A stretch of DNA of 64,000 nt from Zygophlyctis sp. KS116 (taxonomy: Eukaryota > Chytridiomycota), in NCBI GenBank assembly GCA_054661495.1, contig BAAFSQ010000007.1, positions 28,670 through 92,669 of the forward strand, given 5' to 3'. The position numbers and the translations under genes were made by a program. Below the pieces are notes generated by a model. It saw nothing but the letters and a program-made list of their open reading frames with translations. It was not told the origin of the DNA and ran no database searches. The number at the start of each line of letters is the position of its first letter. Positions within the stretch are counted from its first letter, which is position 1. This document shows positions 21,709 through 33,305 of the stretch, in pieces.

Positions 21709-22194
21709 ATGCCGATTAGTAGATCTTTTACCAATGCTAATGCATTCGCCAAAAAAGTAGAATTGATGAATGCAGCTGCTAATCTGCTTCCACCGTTTGT
21801 CCGAAATGGTTCAAGTAAAGTGTCCGGACAGTGTACTCCTAAAATAGATGTTTGGGATGATGCTGGAGGGATTAATATTAGTGCTTTTCTTCCTGGTATT
21901 CAAATTGAAGATGTGAGAGTTGAAATACAAGATGGAGAGCTATCAATCACGGCAAAGACCAATGATGTGGAAAATAGACAACCGATTAAAAATCAAGTAT
22001 ATGATAGGCAGCACTCATTGGATTACTTTGCTGGGATCATAGCTAGACTTCATCAATTAGGCAAAAGCTACAAACTATCGCGAGTTATTGCCATTCCTGT
22101 TGATGTTGATTCTTCCAACATTAGCATGAATTTCAATAATAATATGCTTGATCTGTATATTCCAAGGCTCAGTAAAGAAAATTATTGTGGATAA
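21709..22194 (+). CDS. small heat-shock protein, alpha-crystallin domain
   Basis: ATP-independent holdase chaperone of the HSP20 family, 161 residues, single exon. The alpha-crystallin domain covers about residues 45-155: PKIDVWDDAGGINISAFLPG, VRVEIQDGELSITAKTN, then KLSRVIAIPVDVDSSNISM and LDLYIPRL. The usual central Y/F-x-R-strand region is replaced by a longer segment with YFAGIIARLH. The N terminus is short and the C-terminal IxI motif is not obvious. A heat-shock element array precedes the gene, so heat induction is likely. Confidence 0.85.
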   Translation: MPISRSFTNANAFAKKVELMNAAANLLPPFVRNGSSKVSGQCTPKIDVWDDAGGINISAFLPGIQIEDVRVEIQDGELSITAKTNDVENRQPIKNQVYDRQHSLDYFAGIIARLHQLGKSYKLSRVIAIPVDVDSSNISMNFNNNMLDLYIPRLSKENYCG

Positions 22195-22256
22195 CAGTCT
22201 ATATGAATGAAAAAATAAAACATTTTAAAAAGATAAAACTCTTATTTAAACCATCG

Positions 22257-23953
22257 CTAGGCAGGAGTCAGAACCTGAGGATAAACTTCCGCAATCTTTT
22301 GGAATAGCTCTGGTTGAGTTCTTTGGAGGGCATATGGATCTTCTGCCAAACAAACAAAGATTGTTGCTACACCAGAAGTAATCACTTCCGCCAAGATAGA
22401 AAATTCTGCCATTCCGACAAGTAGTCCTAAGACCCCAGCTGCTACCATGATCAATGTCGGAGTATCGGCAGTAAGTGCCGCTTCGTTTCTAGTCAACATC
22501 CAACCAGCTAAAATTAAAAAGAATCAAATTTACCCAATACTCCCAATCCTCCAGCAAACATCCCCACAAATAGCATACCAAATCCAAGAACATTACCAAT
22601 CAAACTGTCATTGATGATTGCATCCACGCCGCGACTCTTAATCAATCGCCATGTATCTTTTCCAGCAGTGCAAAAGTCCTTTCCATAAATTGCAACTTGA
22701 GTAAACGCATACTTTTGATAAAACCAAATGTAACTTTACCTTGTTGAAATATTGGACTAGAGATTCAATGATACTTAGGATGCAGTCCAAACAGTATAAG
22801 CAAAACAAAGCAAATAAATTCCCATCGGATCTAGCTTGATCAGAAAGACCACGAACAATAGCTCTCAAGGTCTGGATTAAAGCTATAATCAAACTTCCAT
22901 AGCAAATAGAACCAAAACTAGTAGTCAGGGCACGCTTTGCAGATTTAATTGTTGGATTCTGAACAGGAACAGTAACCTTGAATCTTTGTGAAGGATCAGC
23001 TGTTCCCATAAAGTAAACTGTTGCAAAGAGTCCAGAGACTGTTACATGAACAACATTTTTCACAACTTCAGAGGACCAGTAAAAGCAAAAAAGCTAACGT
23101 TAGATATATCGACAAAATTACAATGTAGATATAAACAGCATATGTTGCTCCATTGCTAGAACCATCGCTGTTGTTTTTTAAACCCCATCCTCCTGTTTTT
23201 AACAAAGATAAGAAAAATACCTGCTGAAAAAATAAACAGAAATGAGAATCCAAGTCCAAAGATTAATCCGATAAATCCTGTAAACAATGTAGAAGGAAAC
23301 TGTCCAGTAATTCTTGTTACGGTTTTCAGCATTACTTTAGCAAAGGGAATACGATGACGCCAAGAGTAAAAGAACCAGGCATACACAAGCGTAAGTATCA
23401 GCATGATACCACCGCCAATATAGTTGCCTGCAATGACAAAGAAAATGCCAAATGCAATATTTATAAGGATCATCAGAATACCAGTACCCCAAATCATCTT
23501 CCCGGCAAAACTAATTATCAGAGTTTTCTACTTTTACCTTTGCATCAAGAAGAAATAAGCCAATGACACTAAAAACCCAGCCGCTATGGAGACGGCAAAA
23601 CATTTTCCGAGGATTTCAGTAACAAGCTTACCTGTTTGATTGATGTTTTGTACTTGGTTGTTGTCCCGAAAGGTTTTGATCCCAACGTAAGCCAAGGCAG
23701 CAAAACTTATCATGCAAAGGATAAACAAGATAGCTGCCCACAAATCATTATACTTTGGGTTTTGATTGATCTTGTCTTCATTTATGGAGCTGGATGGTCC
23801 ACTCTGCTGAGGCTTATTCCAGTTTTGCTGATTAGAATAAGAGGGAGCTGGCTGAGATGCCTGCTGGCCATAGTAAGAGGGAGATGGCTGAGGCGGTTGC
23901 TGGCCATAGTAAGATCCATTATTTAGAGGGGGCTTAGATTGGTAATAAGACAT
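22257..23953 (-). CDS. PNS1: choline-transporter-like protein (Pns1/CTL family)
   Basis: Polytopic plasma-membrane protein of the CTL/SLC44 family. Exons 23953-23538, 23510-23221, 23192-23122, 23093-22740, 22711-22534 and 22507-22257; introns 27, 28, 28, 28 (AAG acceptor) and 26 nt; 519 residues. The N-terminal cytosolic region is Tyr/Gln/Pro-rich with repeated SYYGQQ units. Family signatures: PKYNDLWAAILFILCM at the first membrane segment, YWSSEVVKNVVHVTVSGLF, and FNKYAFTQVAIYGKDFCTAG across intron 4. About ten hydrophobic segments are visible. The ATG at 23953 was chosen; an in-frame ATG at 24085 would add 44 unrelated residues. True substrates of fungal Pns1 proteins are unclear. Confidence 0.9.
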
Positions 23954-24085
23954 TTTTCGATGACGTCGAAGTGCCACACACAAACGAATGCTTTGTGGCG
24001 CTGAAAATTTTGAGGCGCTGCCACCTGAATGAGGTCGCAAGGGATCAACCGTCCAAGGTTTATACATCTCATTATTATTATCCAT

Positions 24086-25470
24086 ATTCAAGTTAAAATA
24101 TGGAGGACTAAAATATTAACAATTCAACAATATTAACATTGTATCCCTGGAACATTTTAAATCCTTGCTATGCAAACTAAATATTCTTGAATAAATCGCA
24201 GTAACATTAAGATATTTAATTATAAAGAGCCTCTATGCAATCAGTGCTCTTGCTTGAAATCGCAATAATTTAGAGTCTCGACTATTGTCATCTTTGATCG
24301 TTATACTATTCAAAACCCTGTTCAAAGTCCACAAGTAGTAAAGATAGAGCACCGAATGATTCCTCAAGGAACCGTTCGATGAGAGCATGAGTCGACAGAA
24401 ATACTAATAGCTAGCCATCCATATTCCAAAGGGCCTTGGATACACACTCTTCGGCTAGTTCCGTTTGTCGTGCTGAGGAAATACTTCAGACCGCATAAAT
24501 CCACAATGCCGTGAGCCGAAGATTATCTTCAAATAATTTAGAAGCTCTTAGGATGCAATACTTATATTAGTTTTCATATATTAGTAATAGCTACGTATTG
24601 AATCGATTCTTGTTTTTGAGCTGAACAAAGAAAGCGAATCCACATTTTTAAGACCAGAGAAACGGCGATGTACTTGATAGCAGCTCAGATTCCCCACAAC
24701 CTGCAGCTTTTTTGATGTTACAAGACCTCCATAGAGCTTTTGACACAATTTCAACTGCAGTCAAAGTAGTCACATAGAAACTCAAGGATAATGAAAATTC
24801 CAAGACTTGAGGGTATGAGAATAGAAAGGAGATTTGGACCAATCTTTTTCTTCTACAGGAGTTGGGGCAGAGGCAGCATTCTACAGTTGGGTTTTATTCT
24901 GTATCACCTGAATCACTTTCATATATTCCAATTCCCTTTTGTCCAAACGAGCAATTTTATTATTGACAGATTGCAGTTCTGCGTCTGGTTCTTGAAGCCA
25001 ACGATACAAGAAGAATTGTTGCTGATGAGCTTTTGAGAGTTCCAATTGTCTCTGAGAGAGTTGCTTGAGCTCTTAATGAATATTTTCGATTTCTTTTCTA
25101 TCGTCGCTCATGTCAAATTTCAGGAATGGGATCGTTCCGTGCACTATCTTACTACTACTTACACTAATCGGATCTATATCTTCTTTCGGTAATCTATGCT
25201 TTCCTAATCGGCTATGATCAGAATGCACAATGTATGCGGTAATTGAGTAGAGGCCGCTAATATGACCATAAAGGCATGTTCAGATTTTGTCAACGATAAT
25301 AATGCGTATTTACTTTACCACAGTATGTTGTTAATTTATTTTAAACTAAAGATCGACTGTCGATTTATCTAGTCATATTTTATCCACGTATATATAACCA
25401 AAGAAAAAGCGGCAGATTCTTGCCGTTTGGTGTGGCGTAGTTGTTGGGCCGCATCTGTAGCTTTTAAAAA
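24086..25470. other. gene-poor region with decayed sequences
   Basis: A 1.4-kb stretch, the longest without an intact gene here. It contains a decayed coiled-coil gene on the minus strand (24780-25111) and a 27-nt block (24334-24360) that recurs near 51.7 kb. The right end carries AT-rich TATATATAA at about 25389 upstream of the peroxidase gene, a candidate TATA element. No tRNA, rRNA or other RNA gene was recognised. Confidence 0.5.
24780..25111 (-). pseudogene. decayed coiled-coil protein gene
   Basis: From an ATG at 25111 the minus strand reads a strongly helical, Gln/Leu/Lys-rich sequence that is interrupted by in-frame stops after codons 12 and about 75, and then loses frame. Between the stops it reads as a plausible coiled coil (for example ELKQLSQRQLELSKAHQQQF and ELQSVNNKIARLDKREL). 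The pattern of an N-terminal coiled coil with a KIxxLDKRE-like segment loosely recalls the protease family at 46-50 kb, but no protease domain follows. No function can be assigned. The opposite strand has an 81-codon frame judged to be a shadow. Confidence 0.45.
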
Positions 25471-26646
25471 ATGCATCTAAACTCAATTTTATATTTCTTG
25501 TCTTTTTCAGCATCTGCGATGGCGGTTACAAATGATGACTTTATTGCTCTTCAAAGTAAACTCGAAGAGTATATTGCACAAAATCCGGACGTCCATATTC
25601 CAATGCTTGTTAGAAATAGTTTCCATGATCTATTTCTTCAAGACAAAGGTGGCCTTCATGGATGCATTGTCAAGCCTGAATTCTTCAGTAATTTTGAGAA
25701 TGTAGGTTTGGATGTTACTAACAAGGACATCAAGAATCTCGTTCAAACCAATTTCCCAACTACCGGATTTGCGTTTGGGGACGTTATCGCATTCGCAGGA
25801 AAAGTTGCAATAGAGTCTGCATTACCATGTGTGAATGTGGATTTTAAGTTCAATAGAGATCCTTGTAATATGGATCCACAGAAGTCGAATCGCGCACCCT
25901 CTGCATTTATAGATACAATTGATCAACTTGGTCCAATGATTGATTATTTAGGGGGCGGCTTAACTGCAGAAGATATAGCTATTTTATCTGTTGGAGGACA
26001 TGCAATTAAAGGAGCAGATGCTGCTGAGTCAGGGTGGCATGGAATATTTGCCACTGTTAGCTCTGGAAAAGACTTTATCGCTACAACTTTTTCTTCAACT
26101 TGGAAAGGTATATCAAAGGGAACATTGTTTGAATTCTTTACTGGTGACACTTTTGATCCCAAGTCTAGTATTATTCGTCTTCCTACTGATATGATCTTCT
26201 TCCCGAGTAAGGTTCCGGCAGGATCAAAGGTTGATAAAAGTACTGAAGCAAAAGACATTGAATCTAAATTAAGATCATTTGTCGATCAAGACAGTAGCGT
26301 TTTTGATACTAAATTTGCGCAAGTTTACTCTAAAATGCTAGCCATTGGCGGAGGAAACGAAACATTTATTTCAAACAAGAAATCGGATCAATGCCCACAA
26401 CAAACTTTGACCCCTCCAACATCAACAACTACACCACCCACAACTACTCAGATTATATCTGATACTTCAATTATCACTCCGATCAATACACATGTTGGAA
26501 TGGCAGGTACCTTACCAATCAATACTGGAACGACTACTAGTAAAACCTGCCCACCGAACTCAACCGACTGTGCTTTATCTGGATCAAACACCATCCTACC
26601 CCATTTGGGAATGTTACTAGTTTTGATTTATATTTTTCTTGAATAA
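25471..26646 (+). CDS. secreted, GPI-anchored plant-type heme peroxidase
   Basis: Single exon, 391 residues. It has a signal peptide (MHLNSILYFLSFSASAMAV), a heme peroxidase domain, a Thr/Pro-rich stalk (about residues 310-345) and a C-terminal hydrophobic tail preceded by small residues (CALSGSNTI), as expected for a GPI signal. Distal heme pocket: LVRNSFHD with Arg, Phe and His. Proximal histidine: AILSVGGHAIKGAD. These match the plant-peroxidase superfamily; fungal class II enzymes are the nearest in layout, although ligninolytic residues were not identified. Cysteines are few. It probably acts at the cell surface. A candidate TATA box precedes it. The GPI transamidase subunit PIG-U is encoded in the same window. 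Confidence 0.8.
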   Translation: MHLNSILYFLSFSASAMAVTNDDFIALQSKLEEYIAQNPDVHIPMLVRNSFHDLFLQDKGGLHGCIVKPEFFSNFENVGLDVTNKDIKNLVQTNFPTTGFAFGDVIAFAGKVAIESALPCVNVDFKFNRDPCNMDPQKSNRAPSAFIDTIDQLGPMIDYLGGGLTAEDIAILSVGGHAIKGADAAESGWHGIFATVSSGKDFIATTFSSTWKGISKGTLFEFFTGDTFDPKSSIIRLPTDMIFFPSKVPAGSKVDKSTEAKDIESKLRSFVDQDSSVFDTKFAQVYSKMLAIGGGNETFISNKKSDQCPQQTLTPPTSTTTPPTTTQIISDTSIITPINTHVGMAGTLPINTGTTTSKTCPPNSTDCALSGSNTILPHLGMLLVLIYIFLE

Positions 26647-26696
26647 AGATATTATTTAAGTTTGAAATGTCTGATTTAGGGCGGCGTTAAATTCTG

Positions 26697-27186
26697 ATGG
26701 ACTTGCTATTGGCGAGAGTCCAGTATTTAGAAAGGCTTATACCAGATGAAGCATGTAATGGAACCGTGCTCTCACAAATCAAATCATTACAAGACGCTCT
26801 TGAGCCCTTTGCTGGTAAGTTGAATGCGTTAATAGAAGAAACACTGAGCCGTTTTGATGCTCTCGATCATTCTAAAAAGCTCAAAGAAATTCAAATGCTA
26901 GACATTGACTTACAGACACTTTCTGAATTGGAAAAGTATATAAAAATCACAAATTTACGGGATGATGCAGGAGTCAAGAATCCCATGTGCCAAATACAAA
27001 ACTCTAAAATTCATTCTGAGATAAGTACTATTGATCAACATTTTTGGAAACTGGTAGATTCATATGCAGAAATGGTAAGTATTATACAGTAAACCAAAGG
27101 TGGATCAAATATCAAATTTCTTTATTTCATTAACTTCTCAATTAGATGTGCTGGACGCAACTTTAAGATGCATTGAAGAATCTTGA
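26697..27186 (+). CDS. dynactin p24 (DCTN3)-like coiled-coil protein
   Basis: Small helical protein of 154 residues; exons 26697-27074 and 27100-27186, with a 25-nt intron ending in AAG. It begins MDLLLARVQYLERLI, resembling the LQARVEELERW start of dynactin p24, followed by heptad-rich helices and a C-terminal helix ([20 protein letters not shown]). Assignment to p24 is tentative since the family is short and divergent; a general coiled-coil adaptor is possible. The last 49 bp of its coding sequence overlap the 3' end of the ferrochelatase gene on the other strand. Without the intron it would end at 27092 and lose its last helix. Confidence 0.55.
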
Positions 27187-28338
27187 ACTTTACTTACTGT
27201 TTGGAAATAAGACTTTGTAGGCCCACATTTTTCGCTTGTACATAATGGACATCGAAGTGAATACTGGGTAGAAGGGACTGATCCACGGTCCAAATGATCT
27301 TTTACCAAATCTCCCAAAGTTGAGATAAATAGTGGGCTCGCATTAAGAGATTCAATCCGCTTATATCCTATTCCAGCCTTTTGAATATTAATTAAAAAAA
27401 CCTACCTCACTAGCAAGTTTCCCATACTCAATATCTAATTCAAAAAGCGTTTCAACATGATCAGACACAAAAGCTATTGGAACCACCAACAAGTTTTTTT
27501 TGCCTTGTTTAGCATATCCTTCTACGACCTGTTCAGTTTTGGGTCCTAGCCATGGCGAAGGCCCCACTTGAGACTGCCAAACTAATCGATAAGGATTTGA
27601 ATGACCCAATGCATTCATAACTGCAGAAACTGTTGCAGCAACTTCTGCAGGATATGGATCTATCAAATAAACATAATTCTATAAATTACCTCCTCTATTA
27701 ACGACACTCATTGGAAGAGAATGCGCAGAGAAAACCAAAACTACATCGTTTCTATCCTCTTCTGGATATTCTTCTAGCGATGAATTGATATGACTAGCAA
27801 AAGTATTAATAAGACCAGAATGAGTTGACCATCTGTCAATTATAGACCAATCCATATCAGTTTTATGTGCAAGAATCTGACGATATAATTCATTCAATGA
27901 ACTCCCAGTAGTTGAACAAGAATATTGCGGATAAAGAGATAAAGCGATTGCAGTTTCTATACCATCTTCCTTCATTTTCAAAACTGCATCAGATAGTAAC
28001 GGAGCGGCGTATCGAAATCCAACATACGAGGAGAAGTTGCCCATTGAAGAACAATTCTTATTGAGCCATTTCGTTAAATGATGACCTTGTTGCTCTGTCC
28101 AATGCTTTATCGGACTACCTCCTCCTATCATAGCATATTGCTCTTTTATCATTGGAGTTCTTCTTCTTGCAATCCAAGGCGCAAGAATGGACTGAAAAGG
28201 AAGGGGAATCAAATCTTTATCCGAAAATAGCCGTGACAAGAAAGGACCCACTTCATCAAGTGTGGAAGGACCGCCCATATTTAATAACAAGATACCAGTC
28301 TTTCTAATGCATTAAACGAACAAAACTCACTTTGCCAT
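27138..28338 (-). CDS. HEM15: ferrochelatase
   Basis: Inserts Fe(II) into protoporphyrin IX, the last step of heme synthesis. Exons 28338-28331, 28303-27690, 27659-27406 and 27377-27138; introns 27, 30 and 28 nt (last one AAG); 371 residues. The first exon codes only 8 nt. Signatures: [44 protein letters not shown], and [20 protein letters not shown]. The C-terminal cysteines [11 protein letters not shown] are placed like the [2Fe-2S] ligands of animal and some fungal enzymes. No clear mitochondrial presequence precedes the core; an upstream exon would need transcript evidence. The C terminus extends about 15 residues beyond relatives and overlaps the p24-like gene. Confidence 0.93.
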
Positions 28339-28640
28339 TTTTGAGTAGAGGAAACCCAGACAGGGACCTCGCCGCTATTTTGATTTTTGTCTTCAAACTT
28401 ACATTTTCGGACAAGTATTATTTATATCAGCATTGCAGATTATCATTGCTTAAATTGATCATTGATTAGAATGACATGTTTAAATTTAATGGTCATGATT
28501 TTATATTACGTTTCAAATTGTTAATAAAAAGATCTGGTTGATTCTTCAATTGATTATATAATAATTCGCATATAATGCATCATGGATGGGTTGAATGTAC
28601 TATTGATATTTAATAAATTTCAAGAAAAAAAAATTCTGTA
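28339..28640. other. intergenic region between divergent HEM15 and PDI genes
   Basis: About 300 bp of AT-rich DNA between two divergent starts. It should hold both promoters. No repeat, RNA gene or coding exon was recognised. Confidence 0.4.
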
Positions 28641-29943
28641 ATGATCGTCTTGGTCTATTATTTCTTTATTTCTCTTGTTCAGGCGCTGTATACAGCAAAG
28701 GATGGAGTAGTTGTGCTAACTCCAAAGAATTTTAAAAAAGTTATAAGAGAAGCTACTGTAATTGCTTAATATTTAATTTTAGTCGCCTGCAATTGTAGAG
28801 TTTTATGCGCCATGGTATGAATAGCATAGTTGTAATAAAAGGTGTGGACATTGTCAAAAACTAACTCCTGAATATAAAAAGGCAGCAGAGAAGTTGGCTG
28901 GGATGGTGATTGTTGGAGCTGTAGATTGTGACGCAGAAGAAAATAAAGGTCTGTGTGCAACTTATGGAATTCAAGGATTTCCTACAATAAAGGTATTTCC
29001 AGCTGGAGTTAAAGGAATGCCGTCAGATTATCAAGGTCCTAGAACGGCGGCTGCAATAGTAAAGGAAGGAATTTCAAGAGTAAGATCTTTTCTCAAAAAA
29101 TGTGATGCTAATGGATTTGATGACTTGGTTAGTCAAAATGATAAGTCTGTAATCGTTCTGATTAGTGAAAAATCCGAGGTTCCAGTCATGTTTAAGGCAT
29201 TATCTGCTGAATTTAATAATCAAGTGGATTTTTGCTTTTTCAAAAGTTCTGATTCTGATTTTATGAAAAAGGTAGATGTGAAATCATTTCCAGCATTAGT
29301 ACTCTTTTCAAAGAGTAAAGATCCTGTGATATATGATGGTATACAGAAGTTTAAGCAGATTAAAGAATTTTTGGAGCCTGTTGCTATCAATAGAAAGACT
29401 AAAGGGAATGATAGTAAGAAAAAGGCTGAAAATGAGACTCCAAAGGAAGTTCCAGTATGTAAGAATTGATTTTCTTATTATAAAGTTGATCCAAAAATAC
29501 CAGAGGTTTCAAGCCAGGCGCAACTTGATGAATGTTTGAAAAAGGCTGGCGTGTGTTTGATTTCGTTTTTGACTCTCGAAAGTGAATATCAAGAGTCTAA
29601 AGATGCTTATGCCGAAAGTATAGCAGTCCTCTCAGAAGTTAAAAAGATATTTTTTGATCTGGGATCTCCATTTACTTTTGTATGGATTAATGCTGTGACA
29701 AATGGAAGACAGTTAGTTAAAGACTTTGGAGTCAGGTAAATGATAGTTTTTAATATTAGTGATATGTTTCCTTCATTAATCGCTATTAATGGAAATAAGA
29801 AGGCTTATCAAAATTTGAAAACTGCGTTTGACCAATCATCCATCTCTTCCTTTTTGAAAGATATGCTTGCTGGAAAGAGTAAAAACTTTAAATATGAGCA
29901 TGAACCAGTACTAGACAAGGAGATTGGTCATACGGAGTTGTAA
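28641..29943 (+). CDS. protein disulfide isomerase, Mpd1/P5-like
   Basis: ER thiol oxidoreductase of 399 residues. Exons 28641-28757, 28783-28814, 28842-29458, 29486-29735 and 29760-29943; introns 25, 27, 27 and 24 nt, the second and third with AAG acceptors. A signal peptide (MIVLVYYFFISLVQA) is followed by one redox-active thioredoxin domain, whose active site FYAPWCGHCQKLTPEY is split by intron 2 inside the Trp codon. GIQGFPTIKVFP supplies the cis-proline loop. A second thioredoxin-like domain without CxxC follows, then a third region. The protein ends GHTEL, a possible variant of the HDEL ER-retention signal. Client proteins are unknown. Confidence 0.9.
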
Positions 29944-30022
29944 GAGCAAGAATGAATAAATGGAATCGATTTCGAAATATTGAACTAACATCCCCATAAT
30001 TGAGAAGGAAGATATATACATA

Positions 30023-33000
30023 CTATCTAGTTTGCTGAATAAGAAATGATATTTGTTGAGATAGGTCGATTATTTCTCTTTTCCTCGAATCATTTGTTTG
30101 ATTATAAACTGTGATATCCTTTTGAAGAGATTCAATTTCCTTGATTTTCAGTTTTAACAAATGAGGCGAACATTCAGGACTTTTTAAAACGGAATCAATG
30201 TCCCTTTGGACAAACCTGAGTCTTTCAAGATTTTTCTGGTGACGCTTTTTGTAATCTTGGAATTCTGAAAGCTTTTGTTCCATAAAGCGTACTGATTTAG
30301 GATCTTTATGAAAGGTTTCTTTTTCTTTATCAAGGTCTGAATAAGCGTTTAGATGGGGTATCTGTGCGGGTATTAGAGCTTGCGAAAACTGTCCATTTCT
30401 TGGATAATCAAACAATCCAGCAGCAATTTTTTCAAGAGTGATTTGGGTGCCGTTATTACAATCATTAACAATTCTTGGATCAGCCTCATCAACATCTATT
30501 GCAGAGTCTTTTCGTTTAAACTTTTCTTGGTTTTCTGGAATGGATTCTGTTTGACAAGAGAATTCTCTTATGCTAATCTTGGGAGCTGGACTTCCGTCCT
30601 CCAAAACTGGGAGTGATATATCCGGTTCCTTTCGAGATGCAACGTGTTTAAATTGTTCAATCAGAAAATGAGGCATTCTTGGAGCAGGACGACTTTTTGT
30701 CAACTTCCTAGAGGATAATGTGGTCTTCGATTCTCTAAATGATTCAAAATTGGAAATCTTACCGCAGTCTAGTATTTACCTTAAAAGACTCTAAGCGTTC
30801 TTTTTGTCGCCTCCACTTCTCCTTCCAAATAGACCCATATTTTTTAGCCAAATACTTTGATCGTAAGCTATCGAAAGATTTCATGGAATCAGCATACTAC
30901 AGGATTAATGCAAAGTTGTTTTCACCTTCACCCAAGAACGCAAAGTTTCGGACATGATCAGCCTTGATCGTTCAATCCTTGCATCTTTAAGACGCTCTTT
31001 ATGTAAACGAGCCTTTAAAATGATTGATTTCCAACTAGATATAGCTTTCTTCGTTAAATTCAGATGATAAAATAATTTAGGTCTGATTTTTTGATTAAAA
31101 TAAATTTCCTTCCAATCCGTCTTTTGTTCAAACCACATTTTAAAAGAGCTTTTGATAATACTACAATATACAAAATGTTGCGCTTTGAGATTCACTTTTT
31201 TCTCCCATCTTTTGTGCCTAAAATTCTTTGCCCATAAATCAAAGCGAGCTAAAAAAACTCTATTTCGGTATAGCTCTTGTGCTTTTGTCATTTTTTCTAA
31301 TTTTAATCGCTTTTGTGAATAATAAATTTTCCATGAATTGATGATCTTTTCATATAAATCTTTAAAATTAAAAAAAAGAAAAAATACACATGTTAACTTT
31401 TGTTCGTAGCGATCGTATTTTTTCTTCTTCGGCTATAACTTGTTGTCTTTTTGTTTGGTATAATGACAAATATTTTCTAAAAATATATGCCACGAGCCTC
31501 GAATTTCTCAATTCTAGAGCTTTTAATAGAAGCTGACGCTCATTCTTGATTCGTGTTGCTCTTTCTGACCAAAATAGGAAACAAAATGTGAGATTCTCCT
31601 TTAAAAGTCTTCCTTCAAACGCTTGTACAGCTTTCATAAAATTATTCTTTGCAAAAACATATTCTTTCCATGCCTTAAAATAAAGTTTTTTTTGCATAAC
31701 GCCATATTTGAATTTAACGACTTCTTGAATAATATTTTTTCTGATTTTTTGTCGGTAAGTCTACTACTTAAACTTTTTTCTCTTACAAACTTCCATTTAG
31801 ACAGAAATCCTCGGATTATACTTTTATAATTCCTTGAATTCGCTAAATTTACTATTTCCCTCTTCCTTTGTACATTATAAACATTAATTTTCAATCCCTT
31901 TAGTACATTTTTAGCTAAAACTCTATTATAATTAATTGCAGCAGACTCCTGTTTTCAAAATGACAAAAAATACCATAAAATAATTATTTTCTAAAGACTT
32001 GAATAGATTTTCCTTAAATCCAGATAACCCCTTTTGTTTCAGCTTATAACCGTAAAACTCATGCGCCTGTTCCATTTTTTTGCTTAATTCTAGTTTACTA
32101 TTCCATATATTCCCCCACAAGTCCATATAATACTCCAAGCTTTTTTTTCTAGAGTATCTCTGTGCTTTTAGAATCATTCTAGACTCTATTTTTGCTTTTT
32201 TCCATCCTTCTTTCCAAACAGTGAATAATTTTTTTAAATTATATCTTTGAGAAAAATTTAGAGCCACATCTTGCCAGATTCTCTTTTCTTTGAGTGCAAA
32301 AGTCCTTTTTATCCACTTTTTATAATTTTTTTCTTTTAATTTTGTATTAAAATACAGAATTCCCAATCTACACTCTTCTTGTTCTCTTTGACCAACACGA
32401 TTTACCCATTTTTGTTTCATTTGGATAAAATAATGTTTTAATGTGTAAATTTCCCTTGATAAAACCACATATTTCTGAGTCAATACCTGCTTTTTAAGCC
32501 CAAGAACAAACTCTTGCATAATTTTTCTTGTTTTCAGTGTCTGAACAATTTCTAAAATTTCTTTTTCCTTTAATGATGAAGAATATTGAAGTCTCCAAAG
32601 TTTCCAGAGCCTATTTTTCGTATTTTTTTCATTGGTCCATTCCGCCAATTCCACTAAATTTCTTTTAAATTCTTTAAAAGTCTTTTGAATTTTCCAAATT
32701 GAAAGAAATTTGGTGAAAATTTTTTCCTTACTTAACTCCAACATTTTTTGAATTTTTAGATTTTTTTGAATTTGATGCGTATATTTGTTGTTCCATATGA
32801 TAAACCTTGTCGACAGTAGGGAGATCTGATATTTTTTAAGAGCATAAAATAAATTAGACTTTCGACAGAGATGAGTGCAGTACTCTAAATTCCATTTTTT
32901 GAATTTAGATTTCTGTATTTGACAAGAAATTTTTCTTGACTCTTGAAAGGCTCTTTGAAATTTATGAAAATAAGCTTTTAACAGTTTTGTTTGTAGGTCA

Positions 33001-33305
33001 AGTTTTAGATTTTGGTTATAAAGACGTAAACCTTGCCATTTCCTTAGAGTCTTTGTTTTCAGAAATCTCTTTTCCTTTACAAGATTTTGATGTGCAAATG
33101 TAAATTTTAGAAAATTCCATTTTAAAATTTTCAACTTTGCGTAAACTTGAGCTCTAATCTCTAATTTCCAATTCCTCTTTGAGATATTTTTCCAAACTCT
33201 AAAAACCCCTACAAGAGCTTTCTTCTGTAAAGATTTTATGAATTTAATTTGCTTTATATACGCTTTCCACTGCTCTACAGACTGTCTTAACAGTTTTTTT
33301 GACAT
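30023..33305 (-). CDS. SFI1: spindle-pole/centrosome protein Sfi1, centrin-binding repeats
   Basis: Long, very basic helical protein of about 1,048 residues that should bind centrin along a rod. Exons 33305-31974, 31948-31787, 31760-31388, 31359-30926, 30896-30763 and 30734-30023; introns 25, 26, 28 (AAG), 29 and 28 nt. More than fifteen repeats with Sfi1-type spacing are visible, each with a Trp or Phe near the end (for example FRVWKNISKR, FIIWNNKYT, LFTVWKEGWK, YFKAWKEYVF, FDLWAKNF, ISSWKSI). After the repeats comes a less ordered tail with RPAPRMPHFLIEQF and a final coiled coil. ATG 33305 is the first ATG; a 22-nt alternative for the last intron was rejected in favour of the 28-nt one. Confidence 0.85.

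Noticed and set aside
24791-25036. 81-codon plus-strand frame
   Set aside because: It is the shadow of the decayed minus-strand coiled-coil gene and shows no family features.
30735-30779. 22-nt AAG-ended intron near the 3' end of SFI1
   Set aside because: A 28-nt GTAAGA...TTTAG intron (30735-30762) in the same place also keeps frame and is more typical.
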